This document shows positions 41,090 through 51,313 of a DNA stretch of 64,000 bases, piece by piece. Source of the DNA: Baylisascaris procyonis. Lineage: Eukaryota > Nematoda > Chromadorea > Rhabditida > Ascarididae. Where the stretch lies: contig JAZARR010000127.1 in the NCBI GenBank assembly GCA_037389465.1, positions 1 through 64,000 of the forward strand, given 5' to 3'. The notes beneath the pieces are model-generated. The model was not told where the DNA came from. It made no database searches and was given only the letters and a program-made list of their open reading frames with translations. Within the stretch, counting starts at the first letter, position 1. Every line of letters begins with the position of its first letter. The position numbers and the translations under genes are program-made.

Positions 41090-44000
41090 CTGCAATTGTT
41101 TGCCGTTTTTTTTTGAGGGGGAGGGGAGGAAATTTATTCATTAACATATTGAAGAAATGAAAGGACAAGCATTTTATACGATCGTTACAATAAAGAGCTT
41201 TTGAAAGCATCAAATATAATTGATTGTATTTTTCTTTGCCTAAACAAAATCCTTAGTGCAATTCGCTAAGAACTGCAATTTAACTAGTTAATAGACATCA
41301 ATAAAACTCTCTCTGGAAAGCATATCGCTCAATCTTTAACTATTTCATCATTCATTCATTCGTAATCCTGAAAAAGTTTACAACAGCGATGTTCATTTGG
41401 CATTAGGGATAAATCCGTCCAATTTTAGCTTATCTGCTAAGATAAGTCTGATCGAGATTGCTTAGCTATAGATGTAGATCTATATTGTTGACTATGCTGA
41501 GGTAGAATTGGATTGAGTTTTTGAGTTGCAGCTTTTTCATCTTATCAAGGCACTCATCAGCATATGTATTATCTATATGCTGGTTTAATCGCTATGTGCT
41601 TTATATGTATATCATTGATGAACACTTTAATGGCAGTGGAACAATTTGGAGGATTAAATTTTCTAAGTTGAAGAATCAATAACAAATTTTTAAGGTATCT
41701 CGGAAGTGATCCTATCATTCATCAATGATTTATGAATAATAGAAACCTTTTTACTACGACCAATCACCAAAATTCGGAACTATACCTGTAATTCATTTCT
41801 TTTGCTCTTGCTTTCGCAATTATGAATGATATGCCAATATACACATATCTTTTTAGATAAAGAAAACTGATAAACATAATGATGGGCTTATAGCAAGCAG
41901 AATTTATTGAGAACAAATAGCGACTTTTCATTGTGCATAAAAAGTGGGATCAGCATCTGACATTCCTTCATTATAGCTTCCTCAACCATGGGAACATTCA
42001 ATACCTTCTCTAACCCTTCTTATTGAAGCGAAGAGAAGCCGTATTTAACTATTCGCCTTTCATTAGATCATTCCTGTGATCTATCGCCGGAAGAATCGGT
42101 TCGTGTCATCCTTGCATGTGCCTACTTCCGTCAGTAGCTCATACCTGGTAGTAGGGAATGACAAAAAGTCATCAATAAATAACCTTCCCTGAACACATCG
42201 CTGACTGCTTTATTCTGAGATATTCCATGTAATTCACTTCTTTCTATTCGCAGAATATATGCCAAACTCTGCAAGTAAAATTCAAGTTTTTATTTGACCT
42301 TAGAAGAGGGGATTCCAAGGCTGAGCAAGTTATCCCCCTTCCTCATCGATAGCCGATCCGAGAAGGCGAAGAGGATCTCGTGTCTGTTAATCTTCCTCTT
42401 TCATCTTTCTTTCTGTCGTAATGGCAGCCCTGACAGTAATTGTGATCGAAGATCAAAGGAAACAAGTCGAGACTGGTTGGAACTATAAGCTTCTCTGCTT
42501 TCTGCACGCTTCACCAACCAGTCCCATAGGTTGTTGGCAAAGATGAAAAAAAGTGAATAATGATTTCATGTAGAAAGACACGCACTCATGAATATAACAG
42601 GACACCTTGACGAATGCAAAGTTGCAAAAATGCAAAGAAAGAAGTCAAAGATGAATGGAAACTGAAACAGAGTCTGCATTCTGCTCCACTGAACAAGCAC
42701 TTCCATGAGTAGTTGGCCAATACTGGGCTACAAACACCTCAACGGTACTTGGGGAATACGAAAAAATGTGGGTCGAAATTCACTTGTCGAACAGTCTTCA
42801 CCTATTTGTTAAAGCGTACCAACGACGCATTCCAATTTTATGCTTGAAGTTGAACATTTTCAGCAGCTTATTTCAGCGTCAAACAGGAAGCCTAAATGAA
42901 TCCGCGCATCCGAGGAGTTATGACTCTGCAATGGCTTCTCGGATATAGGCATCAGTTTGTCCGATGAATATAATACTATCAGAGTCATATATCATTCGCT
43001 GTCTCAAAAAGCCGCTGCTGTTTTGCTTCTATGAGTACATTTTTGAAAATGTTTTGACAGTCTGAAGAATATAAGTGTTAGCAATAGTTGAACATGGTCA
43101 TCTTATTTTTAGTCCGCAGATTCATCGAGTCGGTGAATGACGTTTCATGAGCCTTCTAAAACTGCACCAGTTAGTCCGCATGGAGCTATCTTCGAAGATT
43201 GTGGCTTTAAAAAAATGCAAAAATGAAGCGTTATGCTGATCATACAAGTCGTATTTCCATCCCATATCGTCTCTGTTTGCCATTTTAGCCTCACATTAAA
43301 TCCCTCCTTAGCCGGTAAGGCGTACTTTCGTTTGAGTGCGTGAATTACATAGATCCGCTTCAGAAGTAGCTCCTCCCTCCCTCGATATAAGACACCTCTC
43401 TTTGTAGCATCAACGCTATAACAAATCGCGCATTTCTATATCTGTGGCCTCTTGTGTCATCTTTTTGTATGTTTTTTCAACGTTTTTATGCATCAACTGT
43501 GCTTAAGGCATGCATTCCTATTTTGCTATCTTTTTTTTTTTTACTTTCTTTTCCAAAGCGATTGTGTTGAAAATGTCCGTCATCTCATAAAAGAACATCT
43601 CGTAATAAACGTCTATAATTCTATCCACTCATTCCTACCTCGCATCTTTTCAACGCGAAATTCCCTGGTGATCGTTGTGTAATTCCCAAACTGAATGTAC
43701 ACATTCTAATGTGCTCGAGCGTTAGTTGCACCGGCATGTTTTTTTTTTTCAACAACGTCCACTTTTTTCTAGCGATTGTGCAGTAAGCCCTCAGGAGTGA
43801 CCAGCCGTCTCTCTTTCTCAGTCACTTTGCATCAACCCATCCTGCCCCCACATCATAGAAAAAAGCACTGTAACGTCGAATATGCATGAGAAGCTAAGTG
43901 CAGAAAACGATTTTTTCTTTTAAAATACAGCTAGAGCTATTAAAGATCAACCGTTCACTCATTGTTGCTTGTCCTGTCGTCGTCACTTTCCACTCTTCCG

Positions 44001-44739
44001 ACGAAGGGACATGCTAGTTTTAAATCAGCCTGCAATACACAAGATGAGCAAAATTCTACATTCAAAAGCATTCAGATAAATTCGAAAGCATTTGAATAAG
44101 TACGGAATATTGAAATAGCAACTCCGGATTACATTAAACGATTCAGCAACGACGAATCTATAGGAAGTATTCGGATTTCAGGTTCACATCTCTCATCTCT
44201 TCATAAAATCGTTGAATGCAAGTTGGTGAATTAAAGTAAAACGCTCTAAATCAATTTTTTATGTTTTATGTTGCATTTTGAAATGAGGCACTAATATATT
44301 TAAAGCATTTGTTTACTGAAATTCATCGAGAAAAAAAATTTTTCAGAGCGAAATGAAGCGAGAGTCTCTCAACTAATTGCATAGCACTTTCTTATTAGTG
44401 TGTGAATGCATCGTCGTTGATTTATCACAGAAGAATTTCCGAGAAGTCTTTTCCTTGAAATACACCACAATATTGCACATCAAATTCATTTCAACGATTG
44501 AAGAATCTGAAGAGTTGAAAAAAACTTCAAATTTGATCGCATTAGAATATGATGAGCACAATCAATTAGCACTTTTTTTTATTTGTTACTTAATAAGGGT
44601 TTTGCTGTCGAATTTTCCTCCCAAAACTTCCTCTTAAACCGCAATTACAAATGAAAAGCAGAAATCTTTTATTTTTTTTGAACAACCGAGGCATCTCAAT
44701 GAATTTACTAACGCTCAGCAGGGAGATTAAGGTCGCTTC
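41090..44739. other. Stretch without a supportable gene left of the retrotransposon
   Basis: A 41-codon ATG frame at 42421-42546 (MAALTVIVIEDQRKQVE) and an open piece at about 43560-43672 after TTTTCCAAAG might be coding, but neither can be joined to anything. Poly-T and poly-A tracts are frequent. Confidence 0.4.
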
Positions 44740-44744
44740 AATTG
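44740..44744. repeat. Target-site duplication, left copy (AATTG)
   Basis: AATTG directly precedes the LTR and is repeated at 52456-52460 directly after the other LTR. A 5-bp duplication is normal for BEL/Pao integrases. Confidence 0.93.
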
Positions 44745-44812
44745 TGTCGTGAACAAAACGAAGTTGGTGGTCGTATGTAGACGACAGAAAAAGATAAAGA
44801 AGAGATCGACGG

Positions 44813-44818
44813 TTTATT
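44813..44818 (-). terminator. Poly(A) signal in 3' LTR
   Basis: AATAAA on the sense strand, about 70 nt before the LTR end (same site in the 5' LTR at 51382-51387). Its position suits the end of R, leaving a short U5. Confidence 0.5.
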
Positions 44819-45345
44819 AGAAAAGAGATCAACAAAGTTAAGGTCACAATGCACGTGAAGTAAAACCAACAAGCTGCACAGGCCTGTCAAAATTAATCGG
44901 CAATATAAAAGCAATAAACGAAACAACGACAATCGAAGGCCAGAGCTTTGACTTGGGGCAGGTTGAGCGAAATGAGCAATATAACACCGAATGAGCGGGA
45001 CACACCTTCAGAATATGATACTTATTGTCAACTGTCTCACGGTATGATGCACTGAAACGCAATATAAGCACAAGAGAAACGAGGTGTCGGGCGGTTGCTT
45101 TCGTGCCGACACCCAGTTATCAACGTATCAAGGTATCAGTGCCTATCTCGTGCGGTTGATTCCGTTCACCGCAATTTCTTTTCTCCCGCTCTGAGGTTGA
45201 TTCTTCGGGCTTGTGGCTACTGGACAACTTGAAAAGTAATAATTGATTTCAACAAAGAAACCGGCCTGTTTTGATGAGGGCTCGTCCGCTTGCGCCCTTT
45301 TTCTTCTTTTTGTGCTTGGCTATACCAACCTCCTGGTTGGTCCGT

Positions 45346-45414
45346 CCCAAGTTTGTTCTCACGGTTCGGGGGACACCTTTTTGCGTGCGAATCGCCCGAC
45401 ACCTCAAACTTGGG
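45346..45414 (-). other. SL1-containing hairpin in the LTR
   Basis: In the sense RNA, CCCAAGTTTG of SL1 (45414-45405) is perfectly complementary to CAAACTTGGG (45355-45346), leaving a 49-nt loop that can itself pair (TCGGG with CCCGA). SL RNAs also fold their leader and donor into a stem-loop, so this may preserve or imitate that fold. The 5' LTR has the same hairpin at 51915-51983. Confidence 0.6.
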
Positions 45415-45424
45415 TAATTAAACC
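45403..45424 (-). other. Perfect SL1 spliced-leader sequence inside the 3' LTR
   Basis: Read on the minus strand, this is the complete 22-nt nematode SL1: it begins GGTTTAATTACCC, ends TTTGAG, and is followed by GT, as at the SL RNA donor site. It starts 463 nt into the LTR. No Sm site (AATTTTTG type) is seen in the next 150 nt, so it is not an intact SL RNA gene. Identity to SL1 rests on the well-known SL1 sequence. Confidence 0.97.
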
Positions 45425-45455
45425 TTCTGATGCTTTACAAACAACGTAAAAACGC

Positions 45456-45461
45456 GATATA
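45456..45461 (-). promoter_or_regulatory. TATA-like box upstream of the SL1 in the LTR
   Basis: TATATC on the sense strand, 37 nt before the first G of SL1 (copy in the 5' LTR at 52025-52030). The spacing fits RNA polymerase II initiation at or just before SL1, but initiation there is an inference. Confidence 0.4.
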
Positions 45462-45912
45462 CTCGAAAAACGAATACAAAACCATCATAAAACATGATCT
45501 GAGTCAAATGCGATGATTCTGGTAATGAGCTAACGAAAAGGTACAAACAAATGACGAGGAGAGTGAAAAAAAAACGTCACAAACTACTGACGAGATCGTG
45601 GAACTTTGAGGCAATCCACAAGTAACCATGAAAATAAAGTTTAAATTCAGAAAAAACAATGAAGAAGAAAGTGCTGACAAATGAAGTAAAGGCGCTACAC
45701 TTACACGCTTACACACGACGCATTAGAAGACACGCGTTTACACACGACCGCAACGCCGCATTAGAAGACGATATAGTCGCCACAGTCAGAGATCAACTTA
45801 GATCGTTCTTTGAGTTATTGCGTTGACACACAGTTTGATTTACTGTGTGCAGCAGCCCACTAACTCATTCGCGAATCTTCGCGACACTCCGACCGCAGCG
45901 AAAATACCCTTT

Positions 45913-46075
45913 TTAGACTGGTGCCTCGTTATCATCTATTTCGAGCGGGTACAACTGGCTTATGGGTCTGGTCCATTCATTTCCATTACCCAGTTTCACT
46001 CTTGCTGTACGTATGGATCGACCTCCTCCCCTCTTATTTCCACTATTCGACCTAATTTCCACACTGCTTTGGGGG
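45913..46075 (-). pseudogene. Frameshifted end of the Gag-Pol frame (DUF5641 remnant)
   Basis: The main Gag-Pol frame stops at 46052, part-way into the C-terminal BEL/Pao domain. The remainder is readable in the other two frames: one from about 46075 to 46025, and the third from there to a TAA at 45913-45915 that includes the conserved RP..LYPLE end. Two single-base indels near short homopolymers (a C run at about 46071-46075 and an A-containing run near 46035) explain this. Mutation and sequencing error cannot be told apart here. Confidence 0.7.
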
Positions 46076-49000
46076 TCTCTCTTCTTCTATGATAACCACC
46101 TCGTTTATTCGCGGCTCTCTAGTTACTGATCCTCTAACGGCTCGATGATTTCGTTGTGTTCGCTCTCGCAGCGATGTGAGATACTCTGACCGCCAGTAAT
46201 TCCAGAAGCGATCGAGTGTGCTAAGTGTTGCTTTCCATCTCATTAACATTTTTTCTCTAGACATCACCTCCTTTGGAAGGTAGCTTGGATCTTCCTTTTC
46301 TCCCTCTTCGTTTACCGTGAAGATCAACTCAGCAGCTGGTATCAGAAAATCGATCGGCCGAATAATATCGACTGACGTTTCATGCACATAAGTGAGTGGT
46401 CTACTGTTGACTACTCCTTCTACTTCTACAATAAGTGTTCGAAACTCTTCTTCGCTTAATCGTTTTCTTCCCACTGCTTTACGAAGCGAAGTTTTGGTTA
46501 GACCTATCATTCTTTCATAAACTCCTCCTTGCCATGGAGCGAAAGGTGTTATGAAGTTCCATTTGATTTCCTCTGCTCTGCTGATTTGTCTTAGGACTTC
46601 TGCGGCGAGCGTAAAATTGCTCCCGTTGTCGCTAAATACAAGTTTAGGTTTTCCTCGTCGACTCACATATCTTTGAAAGCAGTTGAGGAACGAAGATGCT
46701 GACAAGTCATTTGCCACTTCCAAATGGACAGCGCGTGTCGTAAGACATGTAAACAATGCTACCCAACTTTTTTGAAGTTTAATTTCATTGCCCAAAATAG
46801 CTTTCAAGTTGAACGGTCCAAAATAGTCCAGTCCCACATTTTCGAAGGCTCGCGTTACAACTGTGCGGCATGATGGTAGATCTGGCATTTTTGGAAGCTT
46901 GAACGGATGTGTGAGCCATCTACGACATTTCATGCACCTTTTCTTTATGACCTTTTTTACCATTTCTCTCCCTTTGGCTATCCAGTATTTCGACCGCAGT
47001 TGGTTTAACGTATGGGCTGGCCCCGAATGCATTAAAATTTCGTGTTGATGAGTAATAAGCATTTCCGTGATGGGATGTTTAGGTAGAAAAATCGGAAACT
47101 TGGTGTCTCGTGGGAGGTCTGAATAGGCAAGACGTCCTCCACATCTCCAGAGATTGTCATCGCCTCGAAAAAGCTCCCAACGCACAATCTCCGCTTTCGT
47201 GATCATTTCTTCTTGAGCCTGTCTAATGAGATGTTTTTCCGCTTCTATTTGGTCCTCCACTCCTACTGCCTTTCTTTTCCGTTCCTTGAGGTTCTTTACG
47301 AATCTTATCACGGCAGCCGTGATTCCCTTCACTTTCCTCCAACTGTTATACTTGCTTGCATCGATTACACAGTGATTTATGGCACAATCGTTTTCTTCTT
47401 CTGTACCGACTTCGAGCGCTGTAACTGTTGTCGTAGGTTGTTTGTTACGGTCTCTCTTCCCTTTGCTCTTTTGAAAGATGTCTTCGCTGATTACACACTG
47501 CTGCGGATTCGAAAGTTCCCATTTCGGCCAATTCTCTTCGGATTGTCTGAGCCATGGTGGGCCATGCCACCACAAGGAACTTTCCTTAAGCTTGTCAGGA
47601 TCAACACCCTTTGTCGCAATATCGCTCGGGTTTTGATCGGATGGGACGTAACTCCACCATTTCGCCGTATTGCGCATTTGCTTTAAACAGTTTTCGATGA
47701 ACCTCGTATTGATCTCTTTATCTGAACGTATCCAGTGCAACACACATTTGCTATCGCTCCAGTAATGGGTCTCCACTTCCTCCATCGAAAGCTGTTTCTT
47801 TACGAACTCGAGTAATCGTACTCCGATGAAGGCTGCTAACAATTCGAGTCTTGGAACCGAAGCTCCCTTGACGGGGCACAGACGCGTTTTAGCCATAATT
47901 AAGTTCGTCAATACTGCACCATTTACGATTTCACGATTGTATACCGCTGCGGCGTAAGCCTGCATCGATGCATCGACAAAAACGTGCAGTTGTCTCTCCT
48001 TTGCACAACGAAAGAATATTTGACGAGGGATGTCGTTTACTGTATTATTCCAACTTTTCTGTAATCTTTCCCACAGTAACTTCTCTTCTTCTTTCAATGA
48101 GTCATCCCATTTGTATTTCTTCTTCCATAATTCCTGAAGGAATACTTTTAATGGGACAAGCAACGGAGCCATTAATCCGAGAGGATCAAAGTGGGAGGCT
48201 ACAAAGCTCAGTACTTGTCGCTTGGTTTGGGCGGCACCAATCTTGTCTTTTACACCTAGTGTTATTTTATCCTCCTTTAACGACCATGTTATTCCTAACA
48301 CTTTGGTCTCTTGTACTTCTTCTCGATCTTCCGGAGGAATAGCATCATACACTTCTTTGTTATTTGACACGAACGATCTCAAGTTCATTCCGGCACCTGC
48401 GAAAATTGCTTTTCCTTCACTACATAGTTGTATCGCTGTCTCTGAATTTTCTGCCTGCAACATGACATTGTCTACGTACAGATTTTTTAAGATTTCTTGA
48501 GCTGTAGTGGATCCAATTTCTGTCAAATGTTTCGTCAAAGTTGCAGCAAGTAAGAATGGGCTGGAAATCATTCCGAACGGTACTCTACAAAATCGATACA
48601 CTTCGATATTGTTTTCATCGACCGGACCCTTCTCTTTTACCCACAAAAACCGGGTCGTATCACGATCCTTCACATTCAGCTCCAGTTGCAGAAACGCTTT
48701 TTCTACGTCAGCAAGAACAACGTATTTAGAAGTTCGAAACCGTAACAGTATGCCTGCTAAGTCGTTTAACATCACTGGGCCTCTGAGCAATTGACTGTTC
48801 AGGGAATTACCTTTCTCGTCTTTAGCACTTGCATCAAAAACCACCCGTAATTTAGTTGTAGATTTTTGGGGGGTTAGGACTGCTTGATGTGGTATATACG
48901 AAATGAGAGGTCCATCTGGGACTTTGGGTGCCTTTTCGATTATACCTAATTCTAGCTGTTGTCGGAAGGTATCATCGTATCTTTTGAACAATTCCTCGTC

Positions 49001-51271
49001 TCCCTTTAAGCGTTTCAACGTGGACCTTAGTCTGCCAATGCATAGGCCGAAGTTATAAGGAACTTTAGGCGTGGCAGATTTCCACGGCCAGTTCACGACA
49101 TATCGACCATCTTCCGATTTAGTTATTGTTGCTTTGAATTGTTCTAGTGCTGCGACATCCTCTTTTGAGTCTATTGGGTCGTCAATTCCAAGCGTTTCCA
49201 ATCTCCAGAATTGGGCAATATCTGCTTCACTAGTAACTGCAGCAGATGTCATTACTAACGCCGTATCTGCAGATGAAAAGGCTCTTTGTGTATTTAGTTT
49301 TGCATAACCACTTCCTGCTAGCATATCTCCAACTTTCGATTTGACCAGGTGGAACCCGGATGGTAATTTCTGTGAACCTTCGATCAGGTCGAAGAAGTAA
49401 TCTGCACCAATTATTAGCTGCGGTTGTTCCCATTTTTCCGGAATACACAGCCGATGCTTTTGTTTTGCGTTTGGGATGAGAATTTCGTTGGATTCAACAT
49501 TTACTCTTTGAAGCTCTTTGGTCAAAAAGGGCATTGTACTGGCTCTGATCTGTTTTTTATTTCCGTTTTTCAGTTGTAACGTAATGTTTACCTGCTTTGT
49601 ATCATAACATTTCGGTTGCTGAGCGCCGAATCCCGCTATGGATATTTGGCTTCTTTTCCCAGTAGTCAGCTTCAGTTGATCACAAAGTTCTTCTGTTATG
49701 AATGATCCTTGACAACCCGCGTCAAAGAACGCAAAAATAGTTTTCCCCATTTCCGGTTTCTCCGGATTGTACACGTTCACCTCCTTACAAAGAAGCAAAA
49801 CGGTCTTCTTTTCCCTTCGCTTTTGGGTGACCGCCGCTGTCAACGCCGATTCGTCAGGTGATCGGTTTACTTCCTTTTCGAAAGTGACTTTTTGTTTCCC
49901 TCTATTGTCTTCTGGTTCCTTCGGTTTACTTCCTTTCTCGGAACCACTTTTATTCTCCCTCTTTGGGCAGAGCGCCGAGTTGTGTTCCTCTCTGCAATAG
50001 AAACACATTCCTCTCCTTGCGCAATCCTTTGCGCTATGTCCCTCTGCGAGACACCTGAAGCAAAGCCTTTTCTCTCTTATCCGACCACTGCGCTCCTTCA
50101 CGGTTGCGTACTCATGGCAATCACTATTCCAGTGAGGGCCCCCGCAAAAGGCACAACTTCGTTTTTTACTTTTCGGCGCTTGATTTTCTCTCCTCCCACG
50201 GTAGTTGCTTACTGCTGAGGAAAATGCAGACGTTTCCTTTGAGTCATACTTTGTCGGCTTTCTGTCCCCATGACGATCTCTTCTCTGTGCCGTCATGCTA
50301 CTGGTCACGCGCATTATCGTTTCTTTTCGAGCAATCAATTTGTCGACATACTCACGAAGTTTATCGACATTCCAAGACGGGTCTTCACTCTTTTTTTCAT
50401 AAACTTCGAATAAGATCCACCTCGGCAATTTCTCTTCTACCATCAGCTCGATTATCGGATGATTCGTATCCTCATTCATCACATTTAGCTGTCTGAGAAT
50501 TCTTTCGACCTCGTCTAGAACGACCCTAGGATTTCTAGGATCCGCCTGAGGCAACCTCCTCAATTCGTCATGGAGGCATTTTTTGATGAGGACTTCATTT
50601 CCATAACGCCTTTTCAAAACGTCTACCACTACTCTGTAATTGGAAGCCGTAATTGCGTATCCAGCTACTGTTGCATAAGCCGCACCCTTCAGACTACATA
50701 GTAAATAGTTGAGTTTGTTGACGTCGGGTATTGGCTGTTGATCTACTGCTGCCTCAAATGAAGACCAAAATTCAGGCCATTTGCGTATATCTCCCGAAAA
50801 AGTAGCTAGCTCCAATTTTGGGAGTTTAATTCTCGGTGCCGATCTTGGCAGTTCAGTTACCTCTTGTGCTTCAGCCTTATTTTTATCCTGTAATCCGTGG
50901 AGTAGTCTTACTGCTTTTTGTTTTCGGCTTTCGACTAGCTCAAGAGTTTCTCGAGCTTTCTCCATAACTTGGAGCACTCCATTCGGATCGTCTGCCATTT
51001 GTTGATAAATGCGATCTTCCTCTTTTGCTTCATCTCCTCTTAAACTGATTCTCAAGGAGAGCCATTGTCCGTGATATTTTTCTAACACACCGATAGCGGC
51101 ATTTATCTTATGCATGTAGCTGTCAAACTCTTCAACTTGATCTTCGAGAGAAGCAATTTGTTTAGCTGGGGGGTCGTCAATTTTTGGGACTTCTAACCCC
51201 GGGATTTCCTTCAGATACCCTATCAACCTACCCTTTGTGGGTCCCATAGCCTGCCGATATACTCCCGACAT
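46052..51271 (-). CDS. BEL/Pao Gag-Pol polyprotein (1739 codons)
   Basis: Single frame from an ATG 13 nt past the tRNA primer-binding site. Gag DUF1759-like region about 150-320. Three zinc knuckles: C373/C376/H380/C385, C404/C407/H412/C417, C423/C426/H430/C435. Aspartic protease (DUF1758-like) at FFDAGCQGSFI, where DAG (517-519) replaces the usual DSG/DTG. RT about 800-975 with D855 and YVDN (932-935) instead of YVDD. A17/Pao connection about 990-1080. RNase H about 1094-1220 (D1100, E1143, D1173, D1217). Integrase with HHCC zinc finger (H1410 or H1415, H1420, C1446, C1449) and catalytic D1482, D1548, E1586. The C-terminal DUF5641 is cut short by a frameshift. It encodes the proteins for reverse transcription and integration of the element. 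All plus-strand ORFs over it are antisense shadows. Confidence 0.96.
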   Translation of the reverse strand: MSGVYRQAMGPTKGRLIGYLKEIPGLEVPKIDDPPAKQIASLEDQVEEFDSYMHKINAAIGVLEKYHGQWLSLRISLRGDEAKEEDRIYQQMADDPNGVLQVMEKARETLELVESRKQKAVRLLHGLQDKNKAEAQEVTELPRSAPRIKLPKLELATFSGDIRKWPEFWSSFEAAVDQQPIPDVNKLNYLLCSLKGAAYATVAGYAITASNYRVVVDVLKRRYGNEVLIKKCLHDELRRLPQADPRNPRVVLDEVERILRQLNVMNEDTNHPIIELMVEEKLPRWILFEVYEKKSEDPSWNVDKLREYVDKLIARKETIMRVTSSMTAQRRDRHGDRKPTKYDSKETSAFSSAVSNYRGRRENQAPKSKKRSCAFCGGPHWNSDCHEYATVKERSGRIREKRLCFRCLAEGHSAKDCARRGMCFYCREEHNSALCPKRENKSGSEKGSKPKEPEDNRGKQKVTFEKEVNRSPDESALTAAVTQKRREKKTVLLLCKEVNVYNPEKPEMGKTIFAFFDAGCQGSFITEELCDQLKLTTGKRSQISIAGFGAQQPKCYDTKQVNITLQLKNGNKKQIRASTMPFLTKELQRVNVESNEILIPNAKQKHRLCIPEKWEQPQLIIGADYFFDLIEGSQKLPSGFHLVKSKVGDMLAGSGYAKLNTQRAFSSADTALVMTSAAVTSEADIAQFWRLETLGIDDPIDSKEDVAALEQFKATITKSEDGRYVVNWPWKSATPKVPYNFGLCIGRLRSTLKRLKGDEELFKRYDDTFRQQLELGIIEKAPKVPDGPLISYIPHQAVLTPQKSTTKLRVVFDASAKDEKGNSLNSQLLRGPVMLNDLAGILLRFRTSKYVVLADVEKAFLQLELNVKDRDTTRFLWVKEKGPVDENNIEVYRFCRVPFGMISSPFLLAATLTKHLTEIGSTTAQEILKNLYVDNVMLQAENSETAIQLCSEGKAIFAGAGMNLRSFVSNNKEVYDAIPPEDREEVQETKVLGITWSLKEDKITLGVKDKIGAAQTKRQVLSFVASHFDPLGLMAPLLVPLKVFLQELWKKKYKWDDSLKEEEKLLWERLQKSWNNTVNDIPRQIFFRCAKERQLHVFVDASMQAYAAAVYNREIVNGAVLTNLIMAKTRLCPVKGASVPRLELLAAFIGVRLLEFVKKQLSMEEVETHYWSDSKCVLHWIRSDKEINTRFIENCLKQMRNTAKWWSYVPSDQNPSDIATKGVDPDKLKESSLWWHGPPWLRQSEENWPKWELSNPQQCVISEDIFQKSKGKRDRNKQPTTTVTALEVGTEEENDCAINHCVIDASKYNSWRKVKGITAAVIRFVKNLKERKRKAVGVEDQIEAEKHLIRQAQEEMITKAEIVRWELFRGDDNLWRCGGRLAYSDLPRDTKFPIFLPKHPITEMLITHQHEILMHSGPAHTLNQLRSKYWIAKGREMVKKVIKKRCMKCRRWLTHPFKLPKMPDLPSCRTVVTRAFENVGLDYFGPFNLKAILGNEIKLQKSWVALFTCLTTRAVHLEVANDLSASSFLNCFQRYVSRRGKPKLVFSDNGSNFTLAAEVLRQISRAEEIKWNFITPFAPWQGGVYERMIGLTKTSLRKAVGRKRLSEEEFRTLIVEVEGVVNSRPLTYVHETSVDIIRPIDFLIPAAELIFTVNEEGEKEDPSYLPKEVMSREKMLMRWKATLSTLDRFWNYWRSEYLTSLRERTQRNHRAVRGSVTREPRINEVVIIEEERPPKQCGN

Positions 51272-51284
51272 TGTAACTGCTTAA

Positions 51285-51303
51285 CTCCCGGCTCGTGGCA
51301 CCA
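51285..51303 (-). promoter_or_regulatory. tRNA primer-binding site
   Basis: Sense strand TGGTGCCACGAGCCGGGAG starts about 10 nt after the 5' LTR. Beginning with TGG, it complements a tRNA 3' end ...GGCTCGTGGCACCA. I do not assign the tRNA isotype. Confidence 0.75.
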
Positions 51304-51313
51304 AAATTTTTTC

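Larger units (their letters stand above)
44745..45886 (-). repeat. 3' LTR of the BEL/Pao element
   Basis: 1142 bp, aligned base for base with 51314-52455 at a constant offset of 6569. It begins TGTCG and ends CGACA on the plus strand. On the sense strand it contains a TATA-like box (45461-45456), SL1 (45424-45403) and AATAAA (44818-44813), giving an apparent U3-R-U5 order. The 60-75-codon ORFs in it are chance frames duplicated in both LTRs. Confidence 0.97.

Noticed and set aside
45403..45424. A complete SL1 RNA gene in the LTR
   Set aside because: Only the leader plus donor GT is present; no Sm-binding site or following stem-loops were found in the next 150 nt.
44844..45716. Several 60-75-codon ORFs in the LTRs (repeated at 51413-52285)
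   Set aside because: They are identical by LTR duplication, have no coding signature, and overlap regulatory sequence.
46052..46232. An envelope-like third ORF in the BEL/Pao element
   Set aside because: Only about 165 bp lie between the Gag-Pol stop and the 3' LTR, and they hold the frameshifted Pol tail.
46863..51005. Plus-strand ORFs up to 157 codons over the retrotransposon
   Set aside because: Antisense shadows of the Gag-Pol frame.
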